From Henricia sp. BOLD:AAB3569 (Eukaryota; Echinodermata; Asteroidea; Spinulosida; Echinasteridae), in the NCBI GenBank assembly GCA_037783545.1, contig JBBELK010000366.1, positions 310,001-374,000 of the forward strand: DNA of 64,000 nucleotides, given 5' to 3'. This document shows positions 39,201 through 45,942 of this stretch, one piece after another; position 1 is the first letter of the stretch; the number at the start of each line of letters is the position of its first letter. The position numbers and the translations under genes are program-made. The notes under the pieces are model-generated. The model had not been told where the DNA came from. It did not search any database and worked only from the letters and a program-made list of their open reading frames with translations.

Positions 39201-42200
39201 ATCCTTCTACTGGGTGCGTGAATCAGTTCTACTACGAACTACATGTACACAGTATTAAAAAGCTACCGCTTCTCAGTAGAAACATGCAGTATGACAGTGA
39301 ATACTACCCGAGTCATAACCAATATGAACACTATGCCATTCGAAACTTGCCCGAGCAAGGCACTTAATCACACTTGCTCCATCCTTCGGAAAGGATGTAA
39401 AGCCATTGGTCCAGTGTGTTTGGTAACACACTTTAAAGATCCCAGAGCATTCTTTCGTGAAGAGCAAGGGGATTCCCTGGTATCTCTGGCCGTTTCTAAT
39501 TCATCATGGGTTTCCTCATGCTTGCGAGCGACAGTGCAATGGGAGCTTTTGAGGAATCCTTGGTTTCAGTACCAGAAAGAAATAATAATACATGTATCTC
39601 AATTGCATTAACTAATATGATTTGCTGTGCCATTTCCCCCAGGACCAACACATCCTACTTAGACTCCAGAATGTCACCTGCAGTGAGGGCACAAAAACAA
39701 AAATCACCGAGTCTGTCGTCTGGCTCCCTGACTGCCCCAGCCACACCCTACAGCAACTACACACCAGTCTGCAGCCCCCAGCCACCGCCAGCCAACAACT
39801 TGTGGCGTAGCATGCCCAACTTAATGGTAGATTCTTCAGCAACCAGTATCAGCACCATAGCAATGCAGCAGCAACAGCAACCACAACATCAGACATACTG
39901 GGATCCTAATCAGTCACTGCCACCACTTCTGTCGCCCCCGGTCCATCGCCCTGTGGCAAACTCTCCCAATCGGCAAATGACCAAAGATGCAGACTTCTCC
40001 TTCATGAACTTTGACCCTGGTAAACAGCCTCCGCCATCCACGGTGCAGCAGGCTTTAAAGAGAAAAATTGAGATGCAGCAAGAGCAGCAGGGCAAGATAA
40101 AAGAGAGGTGCAAAGTGGCCCGGCTTGAGAGAGGGAGTACAGAGGGAGGGGGTGGGACCTATCGAACCAGAAGACAGGACGGAATCTACAGAGGATCATG
40201 GAACGCCACCAAAAGTGGCTTGGCGCTGGACTCGTTGCAGCCTCCAGGTGAGTTACAAGCTGTGTCCACATTCACTAGGAACATCTTTACCCCTGACATT
40301 GCAGTGAACATACCGTAAACTATCATTATAGCGCTCTACAAGAGACCGAAATAATTTGAGCTTTATATCCAGAGAGCGTAACCAGTGCATACACAATGCA
40401 GGAAATAATGGCTGGGACTTGGAAAAAGGAGCTTTATATCGAGAAGAGCTTTATATCAGGGGGTGTTATATTGAGAGTTTACTGTACCACTTCCCCCCTC
40501 AACCCATTAGAAACCTTAGTAGCCACAAGCAGCCTGAAACCTATTAACGCCCATAGTGCAGCCCCATAATGTTACTGTATTACTGGGATAATTCTATCTC
40601 CGTAACCCGGATTTCATTGATAATAACACGTACTTCAACGATAGTTATCTCTGTAACATTGAATTCAATGATATTTTAACATGGAATTTCGTTTTACAGA
40701 GAAAAAGGTATCATTGCCAATCTGCGATGCCACTTTTCAAAGTGCATCGCAGTTTTTAACTTGATTTAGCGATGCAATTTGCGACACATTTTTTCAAAAA
40801 ATCTGGTCCTTATTCTTGCACTTTCAGATTTGTTTTGGTAATGTTAGTGAAAAATTAAAAAACGAAAAATGACCAGAATAACGTACCGCGACGGCTTACG
40901 GCAGCGTTCTCCTGATCCCCACGCACACACGTGTGTATATCGGCCCGATACGCTGAAATTCCGGTCTGCCGACACGCATGAAAAATTGCCGATCAAGAAA
41001 AAAAAGCAACGAACGCCGCAAGTAGCTAGCACCATATTCACGAATAATGGCGCACAAAGTTATCGATAAAGGAGATCTCTGAGTGAACGCTGGAATTAAG
41101 AATCCTTGGCGATTTTCTTGGCTAGAAACGGAAGTGCAGGGAGACCTAATTCTAAGCGTAAAGCAGTATTACTTTATATCCCCTAAGTCGTTAGGCATTG
41201 CTTAAAACTTTAATTTCTGCATTAAATTGGTACATTTTCAGGGGGAAAAAACGCGACGCGAACCACACTGTCCGGACAGCTAGTGGGAAAAAAACTTGTG
41301 CAACTGGTAATCTGCCTATGGAGATGGGTACCAGTTTATGCATATTGTTTTCCTACTATGCTTCCGGACCCACGTCCATTATATACATGTATAGCCACCT
41401 TTTTCTTTTGTATAAAAATGATGGCGTTTGGGGAAAAGGGGAGTAGATACCTAATACAAGAGTTGGATGGAGGAGGTTGATCGGATATATATTTAAGAAA
41501 TATTTTGCTTAAATGATACAGGGGCATTTTTTACATTTTACATGTACCATACATGTATACATCCACTGCCCTGGCGAAGTCATCCAAATTTGTTGTGGAA
41601 TTTTGTTCCCCTCCAATCTCACCCCTGGTCTTTACTGTAGGTCTCGTATTCGAGTAATTTTTTCATCAAATTTAAAATGTGAATATTAAGAACATTTTTA
41701 TGGTCTTTAAAATAACTTGCAAAAGAAGCCCTTATATGCAGCGTTTAATCATCCATTTTGAATTTGCTATACAAAATTACTGGATTGCTAAACAAAATTT
41801 AAAAATTGCTACGCAAAACAAAATTTGCATAGCAAATCTGCAATCCAATATTTCAGAATGAAATCGTTCACTGCATTGAATTCTGTGTTACCGAGATAAT
41901 TATCTTTTAATTCCATGTTATTATCATTGAAATCTGGGTTACCGAGATAGAATTATCTCAGTAACGCAGTAACGCGGAAGGTAATTCAGGCTTCGTTGAA
42001 GGTAATCGTTCTCTGAAGCCCGGTATTTATAAAAATAAAGAAACTTCAGAAGTGCTACAATGTAAAGAGGGACACAGTATCCCATTTTCATGGTATGATC
42101 CATGTACAAGTCTGTGCTATGAAAGTGAGAGGTCATAGGATTCAGTTTATTTGTCATGTCTTGGGGAAGCACTGTGTTATTAATGATTCTACATGGAGAA

Positions 42201-44861
42201 GGGCAAGAAATTGCAATTTCATCAGCCCCAATTTCGCTGTGAACTGCTTGAGGTACGGTATGTGTACACGTCTGTTTTTTTACTTTCCTGACTAGGAGGC
42301 GGGACAGGAATGAACATGTTGCAGTCAATGCTGTTTCGGTCCGATGGTAGGTCCATCAACAACCAGTTTGGCCACTCAGCACTGCTACAGAAAGTAGCAC
42401 AGGAGGTAATTTGAAGCATCCTCGGTGTTTTGTGGAGGAAATATTTATTTACCAAAGCCTGATTTCATAAAACCCATAAGCACACGTTTTCTGCTTTAGT
42501 GCTGAGCTACTACTACTTTCAACGTGCCGTCCTCCAATGTCAATACATCGCTGGAGAGAGTCGGGTGGAAAGCGCGTGCTAGATCTATAGAGCCAAAAGC
42601 TTCTGAATGAATGCTGGATCACCCCTAATGTCATAGCCTTTGTTCAATGCCTCGCAGCTGGTGGTGTCGCTCGCCAGAACGAGAGCGTCACCATGCAACG
42701 AGCAGCGCCAGCTGCAAGGCATTTGGTGACCTGGAATTTTGCTACCGCTCGGGTAGCAAAATGCTATTGATCGTGTGTGCGTGTTGTGTTCAATAGCTAA
42801 TAATGCGAGCCAATCAGGTTCACGCGCAACGGTTTGTAATCACAGGCGTGCGCGCCCACCAACACATACATACGTTCGCAGCACATACATGTACAACGCA
42901 GAGATGAATAATGCAACAGGGGCTGTAATACATTAATAAGTAATTATTTTGGGTCGCCAAAGGCGTTGCAGCTGCGCTGCTCCCGCATCCTGTCGCATGG
43001 TGGCGCTCTTGTTCTGGCGCGCGACACCACCAGCTGCGAGGCCTTGAATAAAGGCTACTAATGTCATTGCACACCACCTTGATCATTTTACACAATTCAT
43101 CAGGAGGTGCAAAGGGACCTCGGACATGTCCAAATGACAAAGTTATTCAGGATAAAAAGTAGGACATTCTTTTTGAACGGGTAGTAGAAGTGTGTTGTCA
43201 TTTTATAATACCTGTTTTCTGTTAAGCAGCACATAGCGAACCAAATGCTAATCAGAGCCAACTTCACAGAACATCTTACGCTAAAGCAAATGTTTGCATT
43301 AAAAGCATAGCATACAATTTTGATTGAGCACAAACCTTTTTGCAATGGAAGGTGATTGGATTGTGCATGTATAGCCAATGTCTGCCACAGTCGTACATGT
43401 CCATTAATGCTGTAAACGAACTAAAGAACCAAACGGCATTTTACCGAACTTGGCACTTTTACCCGACCGAACCGAACATTTCACTCGGTTCAGCTGTTCG
43501 GGAGTGGTTCTCTTTGGATTTCACATCTTACGTATAGTATGTATTTTAAATGACAATGATTGAAAAATATGAAAAAGAGCTGGCTCCTGAACATAACAAA
43601 TGCACTCAAAATGACTACCTATACTTGCAAGAATGCTTCGTATTCAACTGTCGAACATCACATGCACTGTACAAAGCAATTCCTGTGCCGAATCAGACCC
43701 GACATTTTTAGCCTAATGCCCGACGGGATGCATGAAATTACTTTCCTTCCTCCATCCATATGACTTCACGATCGATATCTCCCACAGACGTCGCTTGATC
43801 GGTGCTTATCAAATATTGTATCGGCTTCATCGCCGCAACGTGCCAAAGCCATAGAGTTACCGCGCAGTGCGCCTCTGCACGATATAATAATAATAATAAT
43901 AAGATTTGTAAGAACTCTGGATGCCGCAATAGGGTGACAATTCGGAAAGCCTTTCCCCGGGAACCACCGAAATTTCGGCAAGAATCACTCAAATTGACAC
44001 CAATTTTCTCTACCCTAAGCTTCCAAAAATGGTTACAGACCTAAGAGAGACGGTTCTAGACCTAATAAAAATGGTTCTCGATTTAAAAAAAAAGTTTTTT
44101 GACCTTAAAAAATGGTATTAGGGCGACATCAAATTGTCGCCCTATTGAGCGTGTCGCCCTAATATAGCTTTTTTACACAACTTTGTGAAAAACATTCCCC
44201 TTACAGAAACACAGCGATACTTAGGAAAACCATGAACAATCGTTGGAAAATGAATCCCATTGGCTAGAAAAAATACCATCTCACGATGGTACATGTACCA
44301 TGCATACACTTTGCACGTGGTACAAATCACAAAATGAAAATGCATGCATGCACATCGCAAGTTCCGAGAGTAGCTCCGCTCCCTGGCCGTGGATTCAGTT
44401 TTGATTCCGTTCAGTTTCCCGGGTAAATTTCAACCCACCAAAACCGCTATTTTGTTCATTACGACATATAAACTGTGTAAAAGAGCGGGTTTGAAGAAAA
44501 AAAAATATGCATGCCTTACAAACTATATACGAAGAGAGTTAGCTGGGCCTCCTTCCTCCTCTCCCCCTCCCATAAAAAGAGTAAACGCCACATTAAAATA
44601 CATATTCTTTGCTTTTTTTTCATGAAGGTATGTAACAAGCAAGCCAGTAAGGCTAGCACAGCATCATCACAAACCAGTGGCGACGTGGTTCCGTTCCCGC
44701 TATTCCAAGCGCAACCATCACCGCCCCCAGATTCGGACAATGGGATCTTCAATTACTTGTCCCTGATCACCAGGCATGATCTGGATGTCAACACTCCACT
44801 ACAGTCATCCGCAGGGCTGCTGCAGGGGGAGGAACTGCTGCGTGCACTGGATATTCAGTGA
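12108..44861 (+). CDS. HIF1A: Hypoxia-inducible factor alpha subunit, complete gene (14 coding exons)
   Basis: This gene encodes the oxygen-regulated bHLH-PAS transcription factor that pairs with ARNT in the nucleus and activates hypoxia-response genes. Joined exons: 12108-12205, 17219-17406, 17571-17740, 20919-21137, 23103-23299, 24269-24375, 25501-25648, 30947-31086, 33789-34012, 37001-37105, 37608-37753, 39643-40247, 42296-42405, 44628-44861. Every junction is GT...AG and every phase fits, giving one open frame of 871 codons from the ATG at 12183 (896 from 12108); human HIF-1 alpha is 826. Domain order (12183 numbering): bHLH about 8-65, PAS-A and PAS-B about 75-350, LAYLAP at Pro411, MRAPYI at Pro522, Gln/Pro-rich region 556-757, C-terminal transactivation domain 795-871 with Asn849. 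Family knowledge: the two prolines are PHD/VHL targets and the Asn is the FIH target. Invertebrates usually have one HIF-alpha, so the vertebrate symbol denotes family, not strict orthology. Extra or alternative exons cannot be excluded. Confidence 0.93.
13420..14036 (-). pseudogene. Second copy of the transposase-like gene end (left arm)
   Basis: The minus strand reads [20 protein letters not shown] through the Tudor-like tail to QAKLPAFFK without interruption. It is the longer intact version of this C-terminal part. It lacks the SDGA..QYKN and HGK.PCDG segments, because these sit in the unduplicated loop. It cannot be a complete enzyme. Confidence 0.6.
14072..14903 (+). pseudogene. Transposase-like gene end (loop plus right arm), frameshifted
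   Basis: The frame reads [20 protein letters not shown], then [20 protein letters not shown], then [20 protein letters not shown]. From memory, this FSDGA..QYKN / HGK.PCDG.GG pattern recurs in uncharacterised multi-copy invertebrate proteins and looks like a DDE-type catalytic core; that is my inference. A Tudor/SH3-like tail follows ([36 protein letters not shown]). A frameshift near 14485 and an in-frame TAA at 14718 (where the left-arm copy reads on) break this copy. The end of the family frame is TAA at 14901. Confidence 0.6.
15758..17218. other. Rest of HIF intron 1
   Basis: Holds a small tandem (tgatgtaaa, three copies, 15901-15930) and a fragment ending tttgtttggcctaa (about 16540-16616) that resembles the MITE at 19704-19957. 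A short inverted repeat aaccacaagaggg (16609) / ccctcttgtggtt (16685) is also present. Open frames at 16690-16923 and 16908-17108 have no domain; no exon is supported. Confidence 0.5.
17219..17406 (+). CDS. HIF1A: HIF-alpha exon 2, bHLH DNA-binding domain
   Basis: Acceptor ttttccacag, donor g|gtacat; 188 bp. It encodes the basic region ([13 protein letters not shown]), helix 1 ([13 protein letters not shown]), a loop, and helix 2 ([20 protein letters not shown]). These match HIF-alpha proteins closely (human SRDAARSRRSKE...[20 protein letters not shown]). The domain reads the core ACGTG half of the hypoxia-response element as a heterodimer with ARNT. The exon ends with one base of an Ala codon completed by exon 3. 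Confidence 0.96.
17571..17740 (+). CDS. HIF1A: HIF-alpha exon 3, start of PAS-A
   Basis: Acceptor ctttccactcag, donor cag|gtgaga; 170 bp. It encodes the linker and first strands of [21 protein letters not shown], then [16 protein letters not shown]. This aligns with human [33 protein letters not shown]. Phase 0 at the end. Confidence 0.96.
17755..18600 (+). repeat. 850 bp dispersed repeat, copy 1 (HIF intron 3)
   Basis: Same-orientation copy of 61490-62295. Shared words include ttgttgggctattttggg, tatttccagccgtat, ggctgtccagtgaaatc, and aacggctggtaaagcgtata. Contains a hairpin, ggaaccaaattctggttcc, within aaaagtcacgtg-type arms. No coding capacity seen. Unclassified. Confidence 0.8.
18725..18895. 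repeat. Foldback MITE, copy 1 of a pair
   Basis: The left ctattttgtctgaaaactgg and right ccagttctcggacaaaatgg are mirrored. The same structure recurs at 46865-47022 (aactgggcaaagaatg ... cattctttgcccagtt, acaaaatggtggcacccata). About 160 bp. Confidence 0.7.
19650..20042. repeat. Inverted repeat enclosing a second MITE
   Basis: The outer arms aattgaatattcttctgaaa (19650) and tttcagaagaatattcaatt (20021) extend to tttatttcttactaag and its mirror. Inside sits a second element (19704-19957) with ends ggccaaaaaaaataatagtt ctgcttcc and ggaagcagaactatttttttg, with cctacctaccta near its right side. So one foldback lies inside another. Confidence 0.78.
20919..21137 (+). CDS. HIF1A: HIF-alpha exon 4, PAS-A core
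   Basis: Acceptor tattcttcctag, donor aag|gtacat; 219 bp, 73 codons, phase 0 on both sides. It begins [19 protein letters not shown], matching human FELTGHSVFDFTHPCDHEE, and ends [14 protein letters not shown]...LKTAAYK. The middle ([20 protein letters not shown]) is divergent and a little longer than in vertebrates, as expected for the variable PAS-A loop. A TIR element starts about 30 bp past the donor. Confidence 0.96.
21170..22560. mobile_element. 1.4 kb TIR element in HIF intron 4
   Basis: TIRs of about 90 bp: gtctgttttcaatact at 21170 against agtattgaaaacagac ending at 22560. They continue through cttttctcaaaacaaaagaa (21232) and ttcttttgttttgagagaag (22477). No transposase is recognisable inside. 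A second palindrome (22220-22471) abuts the right TIR. Confidence 0.82.
22220..22471. repeat. 250 bp palindrome inside the 21-22.5 kb element
   Basis: The arms begin ttaagacagatctaaagag and end ctcttcagatctatcttaa. Inner words mirror as well: gtgcgacaacatacctttct (22258) and agaaagtatgttgtggcac-like sequence (22398). Confidence 0.8.
22683..22752 (+). repeat. Tandem repeat of catgtactttgcaa
   Basis: Four full units interrupted by a (catgta) stretch. Simple tandem array in HIF intron 4, 350 bp before exon 5. Confidence 0.85.
22760..22990. repeat. Low-copy repeat, paralogue of 51405-51610
   Basis: Shared: ttttgcagatgatattgttg (gcagacgatattgttg in the other copy), aactagagaatagac, cttacatggcctggtatgta, cttcatagtttttat. 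Both copies have the same orientation. No coding potential is clear. Confidence 0.7.
23103..23299 (+). CDS. HIF1A: HIF-alpha exon 5, end of PAS-A, linker and start of PAS-B
   Basis: Acceptor gcaaacctcag, donor ag|gtaact; 197 bp. It encodes [12 protein letters not shown], then [19 protein letters not shown], then the PAS-B start [18 protein letters not shown]. Human has CLVLICEPIPHPSNIEIP and TFLSRHSLDMKFSYCDER. The exon ends with two bases of an Arg codon. Confidence 0.96.
23847..24011. repeat. Hairpin repeat in HIF intron 5
   Basis: caaatacagcatggttt at the left and aaaccatgctgtatttg at the right. The inner arms gtaggtcagcttgactacct and aggtagtcaagctgacctac are exact mirrors around a GC-rich loop (ccctccgcttcgcgtcgtg). 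Confidence 0.85.
24269..24375 (+). CDS. HIF1A: HIF-alpha exon 6, PAS-B
   Basis: Acceptor tattgttaag, donor t|gtaagt; 107 bp. It encodes [20 protein letters not shown], then [15 protein letters not shown], matching human [29 protein letters not shown]. The acceptor pyrimidine tract is T-rich (tttgttttttattgtt). Confidence 0.95.
24376..25500. other. HIF intron 6
   Basis: No gene or large repeat recognised. Around 25155-25310 there is a short run of ttagggttagggttaa and repeated tttagagt words. Confidence 0.5.
25501..25648 (+). CDS. HIF1A: HIF-alpha exon 7, end of PAS-B and PAC motif
   Basis: Acceptor tatctctggcag, donor ag|gtatgt; 148 bp. It encodes [20 protein letters not shown], then [20 protein letters not shown] and CVVCVNYMI. 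This is nearly identical to human [33 protein letters not shown]...CIVCVNYVV. This beta-strand surface contacts the partner PAS domain in the family. Confidence 0.96.
25649..27200. other. HIF intron 7, left part
   Basis: AT-rich, with an A/T microsatellite near 26239-26262. No exon or domain recognised. Confidence 0.5.
27201..27345. repeat. 145 bp palindromic MITE
   Basis: aaccaaattttgaaccattg at 27201 is mirrored by caatggttcaaaatttggtt ending at 27345. The centre near 27273 reads taactggttaacttaaacca gtta. Arms are near perfect. Confidence 0.85.
28448..28584. mobile_element. TTAA-flanked TIR element
   Basis: TIRs aggcaggggctcgtcagcaa and ttgctgacgagccactgcct; TTAA on both sides (28444-28447, 28585-28588). 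At 137 bp it is a second TTAA-type (piggyBac-like) non-autonomous element, different in sequence from the one at 11475. Confidence 0.72.
28593..30946. other. HIF intron 7, right part
   Basis: No repeat with two recognisable ends and no exon. Several 60-100 codon open frames (for example 29284-29592 minus) lack domains or splice support. Confidence 0.5.
30947..31086 (+). CDS. HIF1A: HIF-alpha exon 8, linker after PAS-B
   Basis: Acceptor ttaaaaatctgcag, donor a|gtaagt; 140 bp. The split Ser completes [20 protein letters not shown], matching human [20 protein letters not shown]; the rest ([20 protein letters not shown] and onward) is acidic and not conserved. Phase fits both neighbours. The preceding intron is 5.3 kb. 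Confidence 0.9.
31185..31594. repeat. 410 bp foldback in HIF intron 8
   Basis: taaactcctcaaaa at the left and ttttgaggagttta at the right. The inner arms gactgacgatttctctcttg / caagagagaaatcgtcagtc and aaagccctgttattcctctt / aagaggaataacagggcttt match almost perfectly. It starts about 100 bp after exon 8. Confidence 0.87.
31640..31748 (+). repeat. AAATA / AACAATAAAT microsatellite
   Basis: About 105 bp of aaataaataaa, then five aacaataaat units. The long minus-strand reading frame across it (31554-32063) is a repeat artefact. Confidence 0.92.
32102..32481. mobile_element. 380 bp TIR element with 5 bp target duplication
   Basis: Ends cagtgttctcc and ggagaacactg; AGCAT lies directly outside both (32097-32101 and 32482-32486). 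Inside is a tandem of gcccggacaaaaa units (32138-32222) plus one inverted unit (ttttgtccgggc, 32121), and an inner mirror gcgccctcatgcggc / gccgcatgagggcg. Confidence 0.75.
32784..33435. repeat. 650 bp foldback in HIF intron 8
   Basis: caatagaccagttgc at the left mirrors gcaattggtctattg at the right. The arms run about 225 bp and include actcgcgtacgagtgagtca / tgactcactcgtacgcgag and tgcatttttaagctggacc / ggtccagcttaaaaataca. It ends 350 bp before exon 9, which carries the N-terminal degradation motif. Confidence 0.87.
33789..34012 (+). CDS. HIF1A: HIF-alpha exon 9, N-terminal oxygen-dependent degradation motif
   Basis: Acceptor gaacgtacag, donor ctg|gtcagt; 224 bp. It contains [18 protein letters not shown], which aligns with human LTLLAPAAGDTIISLD around Pro402. 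The target proline codon is at 33827-33829 (Pro411 with the 12183 start). In the family this LxxLAP motif is hydroxylated by PHD/EGLN enzymes and then bound by VHL, leading to degradation in oxygen. An acidic stretch follows ([20 protein letters not shown]). Confidence 0.93.
34013..35850. other. HIF intron 9, left part
   Basis: Contains simple words only, for example two gttggagattttttgca copies (34662, 34696), (acgt)n near 35320-35343, and repeated gtcgagttg-like words at 35230-35275. No exon supported. Confidence 0.5.
35850..36115 (+). repeat. Dispersed repeat, copy 1 of three
   Basis: aacagcattacataactaaa and gaataatgttgataaactgc are shared with 49757-50000. The right part (catgtggtgattgttactat tgctatgaaca) also resembles 52914-52945. 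All three are in the same orientation. Confidence 0.7.
36145..36503 (+). repeat. Four spaced copies of gtgactgacgttaca
   Basis: Exact 15-mers at 36145-36159, 36314-36328 and 36473-36487, and a one-mismatch copy (gtgactgaagttaca) at 36489-36503. Spacings of about 169 and 159 bp suggest a decayed tandem, though flanks are only partly similar. Confidence 0.75.
37001..37105 (+). CDS. HIF1A: HIF-alpha exon 10, region between the two degradation motifs
   Basis: Acceptor ttcttttttcag, donor gag|gtgggt; 105 bp, 35 codons, phase 0 both sides. The peptide ([20 protein letters not shown] and onward) is Ser/Asp/Pro-rich and not conserved in detail. It is supported by strong splice signals, an open frame and phase fit with exons 9 and 11. 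Because it is symmetrical it could be skipped without a frameshift. Confidence 0.8.
37608..37753 (+). CDS. HIF1A: HIF-alpha exon 11, C-terminal oxygen-dependent degradation motif
   Basis: Acceptor tttttatgtccag, donor at|gtaagt; 146 bp. It encodes [17 protein letters not shown], which aligns with human LEMLAPYIPMDDDFQL around Pro564. The proline codon is at 37650-37652 (Pro522). The Leu before Ala-Pro is Arg here (MRAP), as I recall also for fly sima. The VHL-contacting APYI core and the acidic DDF tail are kept. Confidence 0.94.
37886..38247. repeat. 360 bp TIR element in HIF intron 11
   Basis: Ends gcagccgatttcacgaaa and tttcgtgaaattggctgc. Inside, atcgcggacg occurs three times (38056-38157). 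CG-rich compared with the surrounding intron. Confidence 0.72.
39345..39500 (+). mobile_element. SINE fragment related to 5926-6290
   Basis: gagcaaggcacttaatcaca, cttgctccatccttcgg, and agatcccagagcattctttc match the reverse complement of the block at 5926-6290. It sits 140 bp before HIF exon 12. Confidence 0.65.
39643..40247 (+). CDS. HIF1A: HIF-alpha exon 12, Gln/Pro-rich inhibitory region with NLS
   Basis: Acceptor gccatttcccccag, donor g|gtgagt; 605 bp, the largest exon. It encodes a Ser/Pro-rich segment ([15 protein letters not shown]), a short poly-Gln run ([11 protein letters not shown]), then [11 protein letters not shown], and [16 protein letters not shown]. The last sits where human has NAQRKRKMEHDG, part of the C-terminal nuclear localisation signal. 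Low-complexity sequence of this kind is normal for the HIF inhibitory domain. The exon starts with one base completing the Met codon split from exon 11. Confidence 0.9.
40583..41965. mobile_element. 1.4 kb TIR element in HIF intron 12
   Basis: Arms of about 110 bp: gggataattctatctccgta acccggatttcattgataat at the left, attatcattgaaatctgggt taccgagatagaattatctc at the right. Inside are repeated gcgatgc words (40705-40790) and ttgctacgcaaaa / ttgctatacaaaa runs (41760-41850). No transposase found. Confidence 0.8.
42296..42405 (+). CDS. HIF1A: HIF-alpha exon 13, region before the C-terminal activation domain
   Basis: Acceptor ctttcctgactag, donor gag|gtaatt; 110 bp. It completes a Gly codon and encodes [20 protein letters not shown], then [16 protein letters not shown]. 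It is weakly conserved; human has GTLLQQPDDH in a similar position. Phase 0 at the end fits exon 14. Confidence 0.85.
42634..43057. mobile_element. 424 bp long-TIR element with 9 bp target duplication (MULE-like)
   Basis: CTAATGTCA flanks both sides exactly (42625-42633, 43058-43066). TIRs tagcctttgttcaa and ttgaataaaggcta continue about 100 bp inward (tcgcagctggtggtgtcgct / agcg-type mirror gcgacaccaccagctgcga). Long TIRs plus a 9 bp duplication are typical of Mutator-like elements. It lies 220 bp past HIF exon 13. Confidence 0.82.
43068..44627. other. HIF intron 13, right part
   Basis: Holds an (ata)n microsatellite (43884-43901) and a short hairpin, tagggcgacatcaaatt / gtcgcccta (44118-44165). 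No exon supported. Confidence 0.5.
44628..44861 (+). CDS. HIF1A: HIF-alpha exon 14, C-terminal transactivation domain and stop
   Basis: Acceptor tttttcatgaag; stop TGA at 44859-44861. It encodes a Ser/Thr/Pro-rich lead, then [18 protein letters not shown], then [14 protein letters not shown]. Human ends [29 protein letters not shown]. The Asn codon at 44790-44792 (Asn849) is the FIH target; its hydroxylation blocks CBP/p300 binding. The residue after Asn is Thr rather than Ala. An AATAAA lies only 19 bp past the stop (44880), so the true 3' end is probably further on; several more AATAAA occur up to about 51 kb. Confidence 0.95.
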   Translation, partial: VCNKQASKASTASSQTSGDVVPFPLFQAQPSPPPDSDNGIFNYLSLITRHDLDVNTPLQSSAGLLQGEELLRALDIQ

Positions 44862-45067
44862 GGGATTGGCATGGCCCCAAATAAAACGATCTAAACCAAT
44901 CTAAATGATAAACTTATAAAGTTTCTTGTATAATTTCATCCAAGACCCAATTTCATAGCGCTGCTTAAGCGTTAGTTGAAAATGTGTGCTTACTTTTAGG
45001 CAAGTTTTCAGTTGCTTACTGTTAATGTCTATGAAATAGGCTGTTAGCAGCTCTATGAAATTGAGCC

Positions 45068-45271
45068 CAGGGGCCAATTTCATAAAGCTGTTTAGCAAAA
45101 AAAATTGCTTAATCCAAAGTGTTAACTTGTGTTTTTAGCAAGAATAGCAGAACATTAGTCAATTGTAATACACAGCATAAAAATTTACAGAAAACCCATT
45201 TTTATAAAGCATACAAATTTTGGATTAAGCAAATTTTTCTGCTGAACAGCTTTATGAAATTGGCGCCAGGT
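45068..45271. repeat. MITE with aatttcataaagctg ends, copy 1
   Basis: ggggccaatttcataaagct at the left and agctttatgaaattggcgcc at the right. A diverged copy lies at 50030-50232, and a partial one at about 44925-45065 (caatttcatagcgctgctta / ctatgaaattgagccc). From memory, this end motif is common in echinoderm-type genomes. Confidence 0.75.
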
Positions 45272-45344
45272 ATGAACGCTAGTCCTTTTGTCGTTATGGT
45301 TTAAAAAGTACACTTGGTTATCAGTGTCCACAATAGAGGGGTAC

Positions 45345-45942
45345 AGGTCAACTCGGACCCTATGGGAAATTAAACGTAAAAAATGTTTAAAATCAATGGC
45401 CAAAGATTAATAATCACCAAAGTTGGGTTTTGAACATTGTTTTCCGAAACAGATACCGTTATAGTTTACTGATAAAAATATATCATCTCGGCCGGAAATA
45501 CTCCACTTAGGTAAGGATTTTCAGGCAAAATGGTCGATTACATTTTTGGACATTGCAAATCTCCTTTTTTTGTTTTGTTTACTTAAAGTACATTCTGGTT
45601 GTTTTCGCACCAACTGTCCTGCAGAAAACTGCCCTGCAACCGCCCTGCATTTCTGTAATTGATTTCTATTTTTAAAAAGTAAGGCTTGTACCAGTTGAAA
45701 TAGTTCGTACATTACATAAACAAATGCAAACGACACACGAAGTCGATCAGTTATCACGAGCGAAAACAAACTATTACTGAATTATATGAGAAGTCTTTAC
45801 AGGATCTGAAAGACATCCAGAAATAAAACGTATAATTTTACGTTCAATTTCCCATAGGGTCCGAGTTGACTTAATTAGGTCCGAGTTGACTTGGGTCCGA
45901 GTTGACCTGGGTCCGAGTTGACTTGGGACCGAGTTGACTCGA
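45345..45942. repeat. Inverted repeat ending in a gtccgagttgact tandem
   Basis: aggtcaactcggaccctatg (45345) mirrors catagggtccgagttgac (45853); arms are about 36 bp. The right end expands into five units of about 16-20 bp (gtccgagttgacttgg) between 45859 and 45940, while the left end has only one. Confidence 0.8.

Noticed and set aside
44880-44885. AATAAA as the HIF polyadenylation signal
   Set aside because: Only 19 bp after the stop codon; many later AATAAA exist and none can be chosen without transcript data.
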